In this document: one piece after another, positions 1-12,345 of the stretch
Position numbering within the stretch: the stretch's first letter is position 1
Layout of the letters: the number at the start of each line of letters is the position of its first letter
DNA from: Otis tarda
Taxonomy: Eukaryota > Chordata > Aves > Otidiformes > Otididae
Assembly: GCA_026413225.1 (NCBI GenBank)
Contig: CM048557.1
Location: 47,685,371-47,749,370, forward strand
DNA: 64,000 nucleotides
Direction of reading: 5' to 3'
The notes under the pieces: generated by a model
Seen by the model: only the letters and a program-made list of their open reading frames with translations
Told to the model about the DNA's origin: nothing
Database searches by the model: none
Position numbers and translations under genes: made by a program

Positions 1-945
1 TTCTTCTGGTTTGTTTTTTTTTTTTTTTTCTGAATTTCCTGCCTTTTTGTTTCGAGGATAATCTTGTTTCCAAAATACACAGTATTTCAGTATCTGATAC
101 ATTTCTGTGTAGAAAAACAAGCTGTTGTCAGAAATATCAAAATCCCAGTTTAAAAACTGAGTGATTCAAATTGTTGATAACAGTTACTGAACAAATCGAA
201 AATGAGTCAGGAACCTGTTGTTTATACATACCATACAGGTAATTCTTGTTCAAGATGCCACCAGCTTCCATTGTTCTTATTCCACACATGGACAACTGCC
301 TTCAAATGCGCATGGAGAGATGTCCTGTCTCTGGGCCTCTTACTGAAAGGTTCAGCAAAGTACAAAGTGCAGAGAAGGTTTTTGTGCAGTGGAACTTTTT
401 CTTTTTTTTCTTCTCTGAAGATCTGGACTAAAATTTGCATGGTTGAGTCCACAAGGATAGTTTTACAAGTTCCTTACTTGCCTTCCAGTTTTTAAAAAGT
501 GTAATGGTTCACAGTACAACTCATTATTTTTTCTTTATTTTATTTTGGTTTTTGCAAGCCTGCATAGAATAACTTTGAAAATGTAAACTGGACTTCAGAT
601 GATCATTAATATGTCATCCATTTGCAGCACTGGCTTTGACTGGGAGCTGTTTCCCAGATAAGAAGTAGATGTAAATCCCTCACAACAATTGTTCACTGCT
701 CAGGGAGACTTCTCAGTTGGAGTGTTGTCAGAGGAGCATTAGAGCAATTTTCACATAATCGTACCCTTGACTGTCTACAGTTAATATGTGTTAGGGAGCT
801 GGCATTGTGTGGTACTGTTGGAGTGGAGTCAGCTTACCATCAGTGGACAGCTCTGAGCAAAGTCATGCGCATAGCGTGAGTTGTCAGGGGTTTGAAACCT
901 GTAAAAGGCTTCTAAGCAAGTTGTGGATGATTTTTCGATTGTGTG

Positions 946-1018
946 TTTGATTTTGGTGTGGGTTTGGGTTTGTATTTTTTTTTGTTGGGTTTCTTTTGTG
1001 GGTTGTTTTTTTTTTGCT
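946..1018 (+). repeat. T/G-rich low-complexity island
   Basis: Almost only T and G on the plus (NRXN3 sense) strand: short G runs separated by T runs, then T tracts. The intronic RNA would be U/G-rich here. Similar islands occur at 9.37, 41.1 and 44.9 kb. Confidence 0.7.
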
Positions 1019-1172
1019 TTGAACAACAGGAGAAATGTATGTTTATGGTGCACTGTAACTTTTTTTCCAGTATACTTGGGAGTTCTAAGACGACTTTACA
1101 GTCTGTACTACACAATTAGAGGAAGTTTTCCTTAACCAGTTGCTGAAGTACACCTACATCTAGGGAAGCAGC

Positions 1173-1900
1173 TTTTTTTTTTGGAGGTGTACAGCAATAC
1201 TTTATTCAACTGACATGTTTTAGTAAGAACATGATATTATTGTGTCCTCTTTGAGTTCAAAATGAGCCAAACTCTGCTCTTGTGCTGATAAAGGCATCAA
1301 GATGATGTTCTGTGACAAGGTAAGCCAGCCTTAAGTGAAGGCTGCTGCTACAAGCTTCCAGTCTTATGCAGGTGCTGCCATTAGAATTCAGGTGAAATGT
1401 TGAACTGTTATCTGTGTGATCTTAACCAGCCAAAAGTGAATAAAGCCCCCTAAAAAGCAACTTTTCTGCTTTTGGATAGGTAAGCACTCTTGAACTGGTC
1501 CATCTGTTTTGTGAAGTGAACAAGAGCGTGGGTTCTGGAGAGGTGAGGATTGCACAGCGGGAGGGAGAGTGAGACCACAACGGCCAAAATTTAAGTTATT
1601 TCATGCTTTTGGAGAACATCAACCTCATGTTTCATTACTGTGGCTTGATTTTCCGAAAGGAGACAATTAGTTGGTGGCAAGGAAGAGCAGCTTGCTTTTT
1701 TTTTTTTTAAAGGCAAAGGCCTTGAGTTAAGCTACTGTGAGCTGTAAAAAACCACATTATTTCTATGAATGCTGTTTCCAGCTTATCAAATAACTATCTT
1801 GACTGGCTTGACTATCTTGAGCTCATCAAGGCTGAGGGCTGACTTATGACTTAGTTATTCGCCCTCATGGACAAAACCATTGTCAGTGCAGTGTAATGTC
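1173..1900 (-). pseudogene. Possible 3' end of a retrocopied transcript (minus strand), source unknown
   Basis: Read on the minus strand, AATAAAG (TTTATT at 1201-1206 on plus) lies about 18 nt before a run of ten A (T at 1173-1182). This is the normal arrangement of a polyadenylation site and tail, as in a processed pseudogene. I could not recognise a parent gene in the sequence to the right, so the right boundary is arbitrary. It could also be coincidence or a real antisense polyadenylation site. The tail is short, so confidence is low. Confidence 0.25.
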
Positions 1901-2829
1901 ACTATGGGAACATATGTCACTGATTCATGAGGTGTTTAGGGATGTCTTTAGGGACATTGATTTCAAGTTCCTTTTCAAAGTGAGGCTTGGAAAATATATG
2001 TGTATATGGCAAAACCGCTTCTGTGTGTGCAGGAATACATAAACCTTTTAAGGAAAATGAACTGAAAACTTGGCTTTTGTGGTCCTCATGAGCTTAGCTT
2101 TCTGAAATTTCTCTAGACCCACTAAAATCTCTCCATCATGTTGGTGGAAAGCCCTTATTAGAACAGCTGAGATGTCAGCTAACTCGCTGAAAACATAGCT
2201 ATAGATATGCGCTCAGATGTATTCATGAACATAGTCTGGAGAAATTATTAAATATTTAGTGCTCAAGTGAGTCAGTGGCTTGAGGTATGGAATCTGAGAC
2301 ACATCTGAACAGTTTCTGTTCACTTTAATAAAGATGAAGAGCATTTTATATTAAGCTGTAGCTCACAGGGGGAATAAGGCTATTAGTAGGAGTTAACCAG
2401 TGGGTTAAGGCAGATACTGTGAAGTATCTGGTACTGACAGCCATCAAAAGTGGAACATCAGAGTAGATGGAGTGCGGGCCTCACACAGAATGCCTCTTCA
2501 TATATGCCAATTAAAAACTATCATTAATAATTACTTTGGTATTACGGCAATGACAGATCAAATAACACCTAGCAACAGCTTGATCTGTTACATGGAATAG
2601 AACAAAGATGATTCTTGTGCCAGGGAGTCCAAAGTCCAGTTCTAAAACAAGAAACAGAGTGAGGAGAAAGCAAATTAAACCAGGCTTCAGCTCCGTACTC
2701 AGTCCGGTTCAGAGAAAGCTTTCATGAAGGTGCTGACATTCCTGTTATGACTGCCACAAATACGTTACACTTACCGGTCTCTATATAGTGTGTGATGTGA
2801 GGCACTTAATATAATTGAATTCTTGGCAG

Positions 2830-3010
2830 GAAGTATGGACTATGTAAAGACTGTGCAAACATTGCTTTATTCAGCTGCTGAAGTTCTCCTGTACAAAATC
2901 AAAGAAGATCCTGACTCACATGAGCAAGAAATTTTTCTTAATGTGAGCAATGAAAGTCCAGAAATCTCTTTCAAGATTGTAGTGATTGTAGTTCTGAAAA
3001 ATACCCAAAA
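2830..3010 (+). other. Cryptic exon candidate with tandem donors
   Basis: A stretch of 181 nt is open in one frame and bounded by an acceptor-like TTGGCAG (ending 2829) and a donor-like GTAAGG at 3011. A better donor, GTAAGT, lies 6 nt further on at 3017. The peptide (MDYVKTVQTLLYSAAEVLL...) resembles no neurexin segment and I do not recognise it. Its length is not a multiple of three, so inclusion would shift the NRXN3 frame. The pyrimidine tract before the acceptor is weak. It may be chance. Confidence 0.2.
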
Positions 3011-3022
3011 GTAAGGGTAAGT

Positions 3023-6000
3023 TTTCTTAATAGAAATTAATTCTAGATTTTCTAATATTTGCTTACTTCTTTCTGAAGTATATAATCATTTGTTAGTTTT
3101 AAAATCAGTCTTCTCAGTGTGCATTAAAAAAAAAAGTTCCAAAAGGTAATGTTACAACCCATATTACTCTAGGGATTCAGGTGAATAAACATATTGCTTA
3201 TTAAATTAAAGAGATATGGAAGGTCTTATTTACATTAATAATGAGGTCTATTAAACATAAACTGATGACAACGCGAAGATGTAGTGGGAAAAAAATCTCC
3301 CAAGTGAGGCTTCCCTAGGGAAAGTTTGTTTCTTCTTGATCCAAATTATTTTGCTGCACTTCTTGCTTTCTGCTCCTCTGTGAAGATTTCTGTTAAGAGG
3401 TTGTTCGGGAACTGGAAGGGCAGGAGGTATTTCAAAGCCTAGATCACCACTTGAAAATGTTGGAAATTTAAACTAAAGCTGAAATGTAAAGATTGTAGAG
3501 GTGCTACTGAATTATGAAGGATTTCCAGCCTTTTTCTGTAGCTGACAATCCCCTGTCTATAGCAAAGTCATGAGATATTTCATTAGTTGTATCAGCAATC
3601 TGATACTGCAATAAGTTTGCTCTCAAATTAGAAGGACTCACACCTTGGATTCCATTTGTGGGCTTAGTAAAGATTCCTTATTCTGAAGAGTAAAGGATGG
3701 AAATGATCCCATCTTTCCCTGTAGAAGTCATTTTGCTTTTTAACCATGCTACTGTGGTGCTCGAGTGTGTCATACCCCCCTGAAGTCAGCTGGAAACTTG
3801 TCATGTTGCAGATGTCTGTTAGGTCTGTGGAAATAATAAGCTTATGGGAGAATCTTCTGTAAGGATTTTCCTTCTTCACCCAACCTAACTGAAGAACCCA
3901 ACTTGGACATTGAGCTCGGTGGCTAAGTCAAATGCTGGAGTAATTTGTTGGGTAAGTTCCTGTCTGTTTGTAAGCTGTAAATTTGAGTTATATTAGCTGC
4001 TTAAGCTTAGGTGATACGTATATGCTCATAGCATTTCTTATTGCGAGCAGTTATGTACCCTTTGTTTGTAGGGAATTGCATCTGTAAAAACAGCAATAGA
4101 GTTGAAGAATCAGTAGGTCATACAGAAGGAAATCTGAGAAATGCTGTTTCCCCACTGCCTGCAAATGGGTGGAGGTTCCCGCTTCCTGTCTTTGCACAGT
4201 AACATCAGAGAAGTTTTATTTCATGTGCAGCCCTTCTGCCTATCATCATTGTTCACCTCTCCCTTAGCTCAAGAGAACAATCAACTGTATTTTCATTTGC
4301 TTCCTTGAAATAATGTGGACAGATTGATACTTGCTCCTAAGTTATAAATGTTTAACAACTCAAAATGAAACTGAGGAAAAAGTAAACAAGGAGATCCACA
4401 GGGAAGAAAAAAAAAAAAGCCTGTTTGTCTTTTCAGCGACTGAAATTTAATTAAGTATTGGTAGAATGTGGTATGTGACCTGGGGGAGCAGGAGCAGTTG
4501 ATGGATGACCTTGTAATGGTTTCTGTATAGCTGTATTTAGAAAGCACTGCAGAATATGAGTAAAAGGAAGAAAAGGAGTGTATAAAAGAGCAGCAGAGAG
4601 GAAAGAGGAACAGAAAGCAAGGTAAAATAAGGGAAAAGAAGAAGGTGAGAGAGGCAACAGGACAAAGGCTGGGAATTAAGAACAACTAAGATCATGTGCT
4701 TGTAGACTGTGGAAACTGAACATGGGAGAAGAGGGCACCGAGGAAAAGAAGAAAGAAAACGGAAACAAAAGCGCCAGAGTTGGGAGGAAAGGTTATTCCG
4801 TTTGTTCCTGAATTCTTTAGGCATTAAACAAGCCAAGCCTATATTATTTTTCTAGGCATTCCCGTTCAAGAGGGATGAAGAGAGGACTGGTTGCCCAGTT
4901 CCCTGGGCGTAGCCCTGCATGCCAGCAGCATGGTGAGGCTGGGCAAATCAAACGTTCCAGAGGTGACTGCATGGACATCTAGCTTTGGGCCCGTGAGCAT
5001 CGCAGCTGTCTCCCCAGGGGGCTGTAGGATAATCCTGCAAAGGGGAGAATGGTGAGAAGTTGTCATGGAAACAGAGGGCCTGAAAGATTGACTTTGAGCA
5101 GCAACAGGCCAGCAAGGCGGCCTAAGTAGGATTTATAGCACATTACAGCGTGAAAAACAGGAGAAAATTACTGTAAAAGCAGGAATTATAGCACAACAGA
5201 ACATATCAGCTCTGAGATCCATCTTGCTAATTAAAACAGCATACTCTATGGTGGAGCGTATGATAAGCCTGTTAGCCTAAATGGGAAGATGTTATCGATA
5301 CTTCATTATAAAGTTTATTGTCTTTAAAGTAACTATGGAGGAGGGACAGAGAAGTGTGGAGCCTGACTAACCAATGCCACTCTGTCTGCTCCCTGTACTT
5401 AAATATCTGTTTGCTTTTGAGTCTTAAATCTCTGGAATGTTTTGCTTCTTGAAATTTTCTAACTGCAAGTCAATTTGCATGTGTTTGTGGGGGTAAATAA
5501 GGAGCTGAAGGGGGAAGATATGACTGTGTATGAAGGAGCTGTACTAAGCAAGTTTCAGTATCTCTCACTGAAGTCACTGAGTATGTCACTTGAGCTTAAA
5601 AAAAAAAAAGGGAGGAGGGAGGGGAGAGATGTTCCCAAAATGGGGCTTAATTTTGCGCGGTTCTAGTACCTTTTAGCTGAGAATCTCAAGTTCCATAAAA
5701 TTCCTGGTGAGACTCGTAAGGACTTATTCAAGGTCGTGAAGTAAATCCATACGAGGGCTGCAAACTAGCCGCAACTTTTCTGATCATGAAGTAATATCTG
5801 TCTAATCATTAGAAGAATTTTTCTTATTTCTTAACATAATTGCATCTTCTGTGTCCTTTCTTCAGCTTTATCCCTATAGTAATCAAACAGCCACTACTTG
5901 AGCTTTGACTACGTTAGTCTTAGTTGGCCTGGCAATTCCTGTGTAATAGCACACATGTAGAAGGTTTGAGTGAACACTGTTCAGAAAAATTAGTAGCTAG

Positions 6001-7244
6001 TGCAATCTAATCCATGTAGTACATCACAATGCACTGAGCAGGAGATTAAATGCCCTAGGACGCTTCTATTCAATGAAGTAATTAATATTCATGTTTGAAT
6101 ATGAGCATACTATTTGAGGAAAAAATGAAACAGAAAAAAAAGCAACTGAAGCTCAATTGTTGACACATCGACTGGTGTGTTGGAAGTGCTTTCACATTAC
6201 AGAATCTGTGGCAGTGTGTCTTATGATGCTGGCTTTTAAGCATTTTAGCACATAACAGTATTGCAGCAACGTTTAAAAATAACCTAAAAACCTCGTACTT
6301 CATCAGCTTTGAATCCTTAACTGCAATGAGTATCTCATTTCTTGCTTCTTACAATTTTCTTTACATCTTTGTGCACAACGTTTCCCTTGGTGGAAGGCTG
6401 TGAAAGGATTGGCATAGGCAAACTGAGCACCTCTAATGATGAAAGTGACAAAATAGTGATGGTTGGTCATGGTGAAGAAACTTAGCAGCCTGTTCAGTCC
6501 TAGTATCTCACAGCCAAGGCCCTCCTGCCTGCTCCCCATCTGCTGGGAGGAGAAGCTTTGCTGGTAGAGGACCATTCCTGGGCTGACACAAGCAGTCAGT
6601 GGGGAGTGGAGGGCTGGTTATTCTTTCCTTCATCTCATCTTGCCCAGGTCTGAGGTGCTATGTGGCTTTTCAAGGCTGTTAAGTTTTGACTTCTCTTCCT
6701 TCCCATTGCCTTCTTTGTGCAATGTTCCTCAGACACTTGATCTGCTTCAAGGAGCAGCATCAATAGTGGGTTTCGAGCTTTTGTGTCAAGAGATCCCATG
6801 GCATTTCAAGAACTGTGCTGCTAAACCTGGTTAACTTCCAACAGTAATTACTGTAGTATTTATCAATTTATCGTCCATGATAGATACAGTAGGAGTCGAG
6901 AAGTTTTACAAGAATTTCAAGAAGTCTGTCTAGTTGAGACCTCTGGATTGCATAGATCTTTGTCAAATTATTCAGAAAATGGCAGATGCATTTTCAAGAT
7001 CAGTTGAAACATTAAACACATGCAAAACATCTGAATCTGAAGTAAAAACCTGTAAAAACAACAAAAAAAAATAGTTCATGGATCAGAACCAAACCCAAGC
7101 AAAGCTGTAGAACATGGTTTGTTGGTACCCACTGTGTGTCCACTGTAGCATGCTGAAGGACTGAACTGGATAACCTCTTAGTACGGTATTACATTTTCTC
7201 TTAATACTGGTCGAAGATTTCTTTCAAAGCTTCTAGCAGGTTTT
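3023..7244 (+). other. NRXN3 intron, unique sequence
   Basis: No exon or clear repeat seen. A purine-rich stretch lies at about 4554-4780 and an A-then-G homopurine tract at about 5597-5629. Open frames here (for example the minus-strand one over the purine-rich stretch) are products of biased composition. Confidence 0.55.
4554..4780 (+). repeat. Purine-rich low-complexity stretch
   Basis: About 230 bases dominated by A and G on the plus strand (repeated GAAAAG, GAGAGG, AAGAAGA words). It explains the serine/phenylalanine/leucine-rich open frames on the minus strand. Confidence 0.6.
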
Positions 7245-7245
7245 G

Positions 7246-7250
7246 ATTTC
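7246..7250. repeat. Target-site duplication, left copy
   Basis: ATTTC directly left of the LTR; the identical copy is at 7503-7507. The base before it on each side is also G, so the duplication could be read as 6 bp. Confidence 0.65.
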
Positions 7251-7502
7251 TGTGGTGGATTGTCCCTGGCTGGACACCAGGTGTCCACCAAACAGCTCTA
7301 TCACTCCCCCTCCTCAGCTGGACAGGAGGAGAAAAATATGATAAAAGGCTTGTGGGTTAAGATAAGGATAGGGAGCGATGACTCACCAGTTACCATCGTG
7401 GGCAAAATGGACTTGACACTTAGGAGCTTCTGGAATCTTCTCACAGAAGCCACTCGTGCAGCCCCCCCTGCTGTTGAAACCTTGCCATGCAAACCCAATT
7501 CG
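7251..7502 (-). mobile_element. Solo LTR with large internal deletion, bird ERV type
   Basis: On plus it begins TGTGGTGGATTG and ends near AAACCCAATTCG. Read on minus it has the 5' terminus (…TTGGGTTTGCATGGCAAGG), then jumps near 7423-7426 straight to the 3' part (…ATTTTGCCC… to the CCACCACA-type end). It aligns by eye with the other LTRs at 11.7, 59.1 and 62.9 kb, but about 400 bp of the middle is missing. ATTTC lies directly on both sides (7246-7250 and 7503-7507), a 5-bp target-site duplication. No retroviral coding region is present. Class assignment (ERVL/ERVK-like) is inference. Confidence 0.8.
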
Positions 7503-7507
7503 ATTTC
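7503..7507. repeat. Target-site duplication, right copy
   Basis: ATTTC directly right of the LTR, matching 7246-7250. Confidence 0.65.
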
Positions 7508-9282
7508 ATATTTGAGATGTGTTCCTCTTGCCAGCTGCAGACATAGAAATGTATTCCCTCATGAAGCTTGAAGTGTTCATGATCATTGTTTGAACAATTT
7601 CAGTTTGTGACTACTGGGGAACATGCTGCATAGGTCTCTGTAACCATGTGGATTTTTCTCCCTGTAATTTCTGCCAGTGAAGTAACAGTAAGCTTGCTTT
7701 CTCCAATGGCATATTTTTCTTAAGTTAAAGCTCAGATGTAATCTTAAAATATCGTATGCAGCTATTCTGAAATACCAGGAGCTGTGATTGGTAGGGAAGA
7801 TCCTGTTCATCAAGTAAGAGTGTATTTGATTACATTACCTTTGAATGAGACAGAATGTTTTGTGTAGAGTGGTACAGATGTTGCCATAGCATCTATGTCT
7901 GAATGGGAATACTGTCCTTCCAGACACACCACTTCAGGGGTGGAAAAGAAACGCTATGTTGGCAGGTTCAAGTGGGCTGAACAACAGCTGAAGAGGGAAG
8001 GGGGAAAGCAAAAGTCACCTGTTGAACTTATACATTTTAATACTAGATAAAACTCTTGAGGCATCTGATGGGTCAGTGCTTCTCTAACTTATTTTTAAAA
8101 TAACAAAACCATTAAAGTTTCAAGAGGAAAACAATCCAAAACAAACTGTCTTCTATTCTACTCTTCTTCAGTACTTGAGAGGTGGAGAGAACAGTAAGCG
8201 GGTATTATAGAAACAAGTCTGTATAAAGAATTGTAATATCTCAATATTTGTATTTTTTTATAATTTATTAATGATAAAAAGGAGGGGGGAGCAGATGCAG
8301 CAAATTATTTTTAATCCCTTTCTGATGACTTGTGGTCTGAGAGCAACTGGTGACCCACATAATGAGTTAGGTTAGTATGTGGCAGGTTACTTTTATGCAA
8401 GGATAATGCAAGGTGATGGTGTTTTTTCATAGGACTTAAAAATAGTTGAGTAATGAATGTTTAATTATTTAGTATTTGATACTGGCTCCTTTAGTATCGG
8501 GCAGTGTTTAGATCTTCTCGGCAGCAATGCCAAGTTAAACGTTCCTACTGCTGGCTATTGCTTTTGCCTGGAGGGTGTTGACTCTACTGTGCAAGTTCAT
8601 GATGTGAACCAGTTTAATTAAACCAGCTGAAAAGTAACTCAAGAAAACAGTTTCTTGGTCTGATTCACTCCAAGTAGCTGTGTCAGCACAATGGAGACAA
8701 AAGCAGGGGACACAAATGTAAACCCTCACCCACGACAAAGGGCATGGAAAGCAGTTATGTTGCAGATATGTTGTTCTTGGCACTAATGCCAAATGTACTG
8801 TTGTGACTTTAATATTAGTTTCAGCTGTATGCTCCTGCTATTCACAGAGTCTGTAGCGAATAGTCTTGTTGTGAGGAGAGCCTGATGGAATTTCTCTTAT
8901 TGGAATATTTTGCAAGGTCACTGTGTGTATGAAATAATTTGCTATCTAGGTATTGATTAATCTACAAGCAGATTGATAAGAGATGGAGGGATAAAGCAAG
9001 CAGCTAGAATAACTGAATCCTAATTTCCTTAATCTTTGTCTTCAACTCTTACTTTCTGAGCAGTTTTTATTATCAGCTATAGTTGCTGTAGGTGCTTGAG
9101 AGTTTGATTAATTACTTTCAGTGAGAGCTTTTCATGGTATAGTACAGAGGAGAGCCTTCAGGGTTTGTCTTGAAGGAGACCCAGTTTGCAAGACAATTAA
9201 ATTAACAACCTGCAGCCCATGCTGTCTGCTGTGCAGTCAGGCAACAGCTCATGAAAGCATATGCAGCATCGGCAGAGATTGT

Positions 9283-9304
9283 AAAAAAAAAAAAAAAAAA
9301 AAAA
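9283..9304 (+). repeat. Poly(A) tract, 22 A
   Basis: Uninterrupted A run followed by CCCAAAAAAACC. No polyadenylation signal precedes it, so I do not call it a retrocopy tail. Confidence 0.9.
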
Positions 9305-9365
9305 CCCAAAAAAACCACCACAGCCTCTTCCTGAGTCATCAAACCTATTGCATAGACTTTGCCTA

Positions 9366-9432
9366 CTTAATAGTTGGTTGGTTTTGGTTGTTTGGGGTGG
9401 TTTTTTTGGTTTATTTGTGTTGGTTTTTTTAT
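9366..9432 (+). repeat. T/G-rich low-complexity island
   Basis: GGTT-type words and T runs (GGTTGGTTTTGGTTG, GGGGTGG, T7, T7), almost free of A and C on the plus strand. Confidence 0.7.
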
Positions 9433-11692
9433 TCTCTCTCTGCCCCCCCCAAGGGACATTAAAGCATGCCAAAGTATTCTGTCTGAGTGCCTTGGCCATG
9501 ACTCTATTTTTGTATTTTTAGGTGGACCTTTTACAACTGTAATTATTTCCAGAGGGCTTTCTGTTTGTTTAGGGTTCTAGTCAAGTCAGATGATCAGAGC
9601 ATGACCCCTCTTTGGGAAGGGCAGGCAGGTGCTGCTGAAAATAACATTTTCTTGGTCTATTACAGTAACCAAGCTGAATGTGTACATCTGCATGTTTCTA
9701 AAAGTTTTTACTTATTTACCTCTCGTACATGTAGAAATAATTATCTATAGATGTTCTTGTTACTTTCCTCCCAACCCTACTCTTTTTCCCCCAGTCGATC
9801 CCCAGTTTGTCACTGTTTTATGTTTCCCTGTATACCCTCGTTATTGTTTAGCAGCCTTTCTGCACCCTGTTCCTCTCTGAGAGCAAGTTTTTTCTGAAAT
9901 TTATGTACTTGACTGGCCCTGCTAACTACTTGCTGCAGCCAGCACGAAGCATTCATGCTGCTTCTGAGTGGTACCACTTGGACAAGTACATTTATTTTCC
10001 TTTGATGCTTGTCGTGTGAGAAAGTGTGTAATTGTGATGTCCTGGGGCTGCACCGTAGCACTAGATGAGCAGTACTTCATTACCTATTTGCTGTACTGTT
10101 AATTTCCACTAATGAAAGCTGTAATAGAGTAGTTGAAAGAGGAGAAGGTGATTCAAAATGAAGTGTGGTGTCATATTTTATTTTGCCATGAGCATCTTGC
10201 GTGTGTGGTTTTGGAATGAAAGGAAGGAAAAAAAGGTATTGAATTTTCTAATTGAGATTTCTATGCTGAAAACTTGAAGAACACTTTCTGATTAGCATCC
10301 TTGCTGTCTTGTACACTTTTTTGAGCAGAGCCATCATTAATTACATAGATTTGGAACATCCATTAAATGCTAGTGATGTGAATGCCAATGGGATGAAGGA
10401 AACGGGAACAGCTGGAACAATGTGGTTAAACTATAGCATTCTTTGAAGTCTTTTATAGCGTATGATAAACAATAGAAAGGTTATTCTTTTCTTTAGCAAA
10501 GTGCATGGGATAATAAGAAGAAAGCCCTGTGGAAGCCACAGAGGGCGTGTTCCGTGCCACAGTGGGAAGTTCTGTGTAGCAAATAGCCTTCCTTGTTAGG
10601 TCCTGGTTTAACACAAACTGTCAGGATGATCTTCAAAATGTGATACTAGCTCTGTGTGTTTGGTTTGTATGTAACATTGGCAAAGTGACAGCAGGTATTT
10701 AAAAGGGAGGCCTTGTCTGTTTGTTTTGCTGACCCCAAAGTATATAGTCCAGATCCTGTTTAGTTAACTGATTTTACTCCCCCTAAATTATCCTAATATT
10801 TACAGTATGGCCCGATCCAGACTGTTGGGTGTAATGCAGCAATGTTCCATGAGAGGGGACTTGGAATGGCTTCCCTCTGAAAAGTGGTGATGTAATTATA
10901 TTATTTATATGTATGCATGTTGTGATTCCAGTGCACTGTCACATTTGAAACCAATTGAAATCACAGGGAAGTGCAGAAGTGTGTCAGATCATTAAATGTA
11001 CATTGGGCAGCTTTCACAACATGTGTTTGGAGAAAACCAAGTCTTTTAAATTATGTTTGGGGAGAATGAACCAGAAATGCTCCACACTGTACTTTGTAAT
11101 CTATTGAGTCAAACCAGCTGTGATAATTATAGTGGTTCCTACTCTTGGTGTACAACTTGAAATTCGTTAAGAAGTCTTTACACTTCTGAATTGGTTTTGG
11201 GAAAAGAGCCAGCAGCAAAAAGGTGCACATTGTTAGCAGAGGCTCCTAACTAAAGCTGTAACTACTTAGGACAAGCATCAACTCTGACTTGTTTCACACA
11301 TTTCTTTCATACTCTTGCATTGTTTTAAAGGTCTTCTGCTCAGACTTTTTTCTAAAAATATTACTTCTATATCACAGGTATGTAATGATTATTTATGTAG
11401 GTGGGCTGTATCTGAAGGAAGAGACACTTCTTTCTTAAAGAGCACTGCTAAGAGTTGAAGTGTTGACTGAGTAGTTAGTGTTCCAGTTTTGAGCTGATGT
11501 TCCATTGACTGTATCTTTGGAGGAAGATAAGAATGAAAGAAAGGTAGAATAAAATAATAGAACAGCTATCTAATATTTCTGTACTTTCTCAGATAATACA
11601 TACTGTACCAGAAACATGCCTCTTTCCATCTTCCGTTTTAGATTGGCTAGGACTAATATACAAATAATGACTTCTCCCCACTCTATTGAGCT

Positions 11693-12345
11693 TGTATAGC
11701 AAAGTTTTGGTAGTGGGGAGGCTACAGAGGTGGCTTATGTGACAAGCTGCTAGAACCTTCCCTGATGTCTGACAGAGCCAATGCCAGCCGGCTCCAAGAT
11801 TGACCCACTGCTGGCCAAGGCCAAGCCCATCAGCAACAGTGGTAGCACCTCTGTGATAACACATTTAAGAAGGGGAAAAAACTGCTGCACTAAAGCAGCT
11901 GGGAGAAAAGAGTGAGAGTGAGAGAAACAACTCTGCAGACACCAAGATCAGTGAAGAAGGAGGGGAAGAAGGTGCTTCAGGTGCTGGAGCAGAGATTCCC
12001 CTGCAGCCCATGGTGAAGACCATGGTGAAGCAGGCTGTCCCCCTGCAGCCCATGGAGGCCCACAGAGGAGCAGAGATCCACCTGCAGCCTGTAGAGGACC
12101 CCATGCTGGAGCAGGAGGATGCCTGAAGGAAGCTGTGACCCTACTCTAATTTGATTGGTAATAAATTAATTTTCCTGAGTCGAGTCTGTTTTGCTTGGGA
12201 CAGTAATTGGTGAATGATCTCTCCCTGCCCTTATCTCAACCCACAGACCTTTTGTTATATTTTCTCTCCCCTGTCCAGTTGAGGAGGGGGAGTGATAGTG
12301 CAGCTTGGTGGGCACTTGGAGTCTGTGTGGGGTCAACCCACCACA
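11693..12345 (+). mobile_element. Solo LTR, bird ERV type, plus orientation
   Basis: Runs from a worn 5' end (TGTATAGCAAAGTTTTGG, lacking about 13 bases present in the related 5' terminus) to GGGTCAACCCACCACA. It carries an AATAAA signal at 12160-12165 followed by a U5-like segment (GTCTGTTTTGC…GACAGTAATTGG). The middle has repeated CTGCAGCCCATGG words. The minus-strand frames across it are non-coding shadows. No internal retroviral sequence adjoins it and I saw no clear target-site duplication. Confidence 0.8.

Larger units (their letters stand above)
1..2829 (+). other. NRXN3 intron, unique AT-rich sequence
   Basis: No coding exon recognised. It contains a T16 run at 14-29, a T/G-rich island at about 946-1018, and a possible minus-strand poly(A) junction at about 1173-1206. 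Short open frames here look like chance frames. Confidence 0.6.
7508..11692 (+). other. NRXN3 intron, unique sequence
   Basis: No exon recognised. It includes an A22 run at 9283-9304 without an upstream AATAAA, and a T/G-rich island at about 9366-9432 followed by a C8 run. Confidence 0.55.

Noticed and set aside
9283-9304. A22 run as a retrocopy tail
   Set aside because: No polyadenylation signal upstream; flanks look like ordinary intron.
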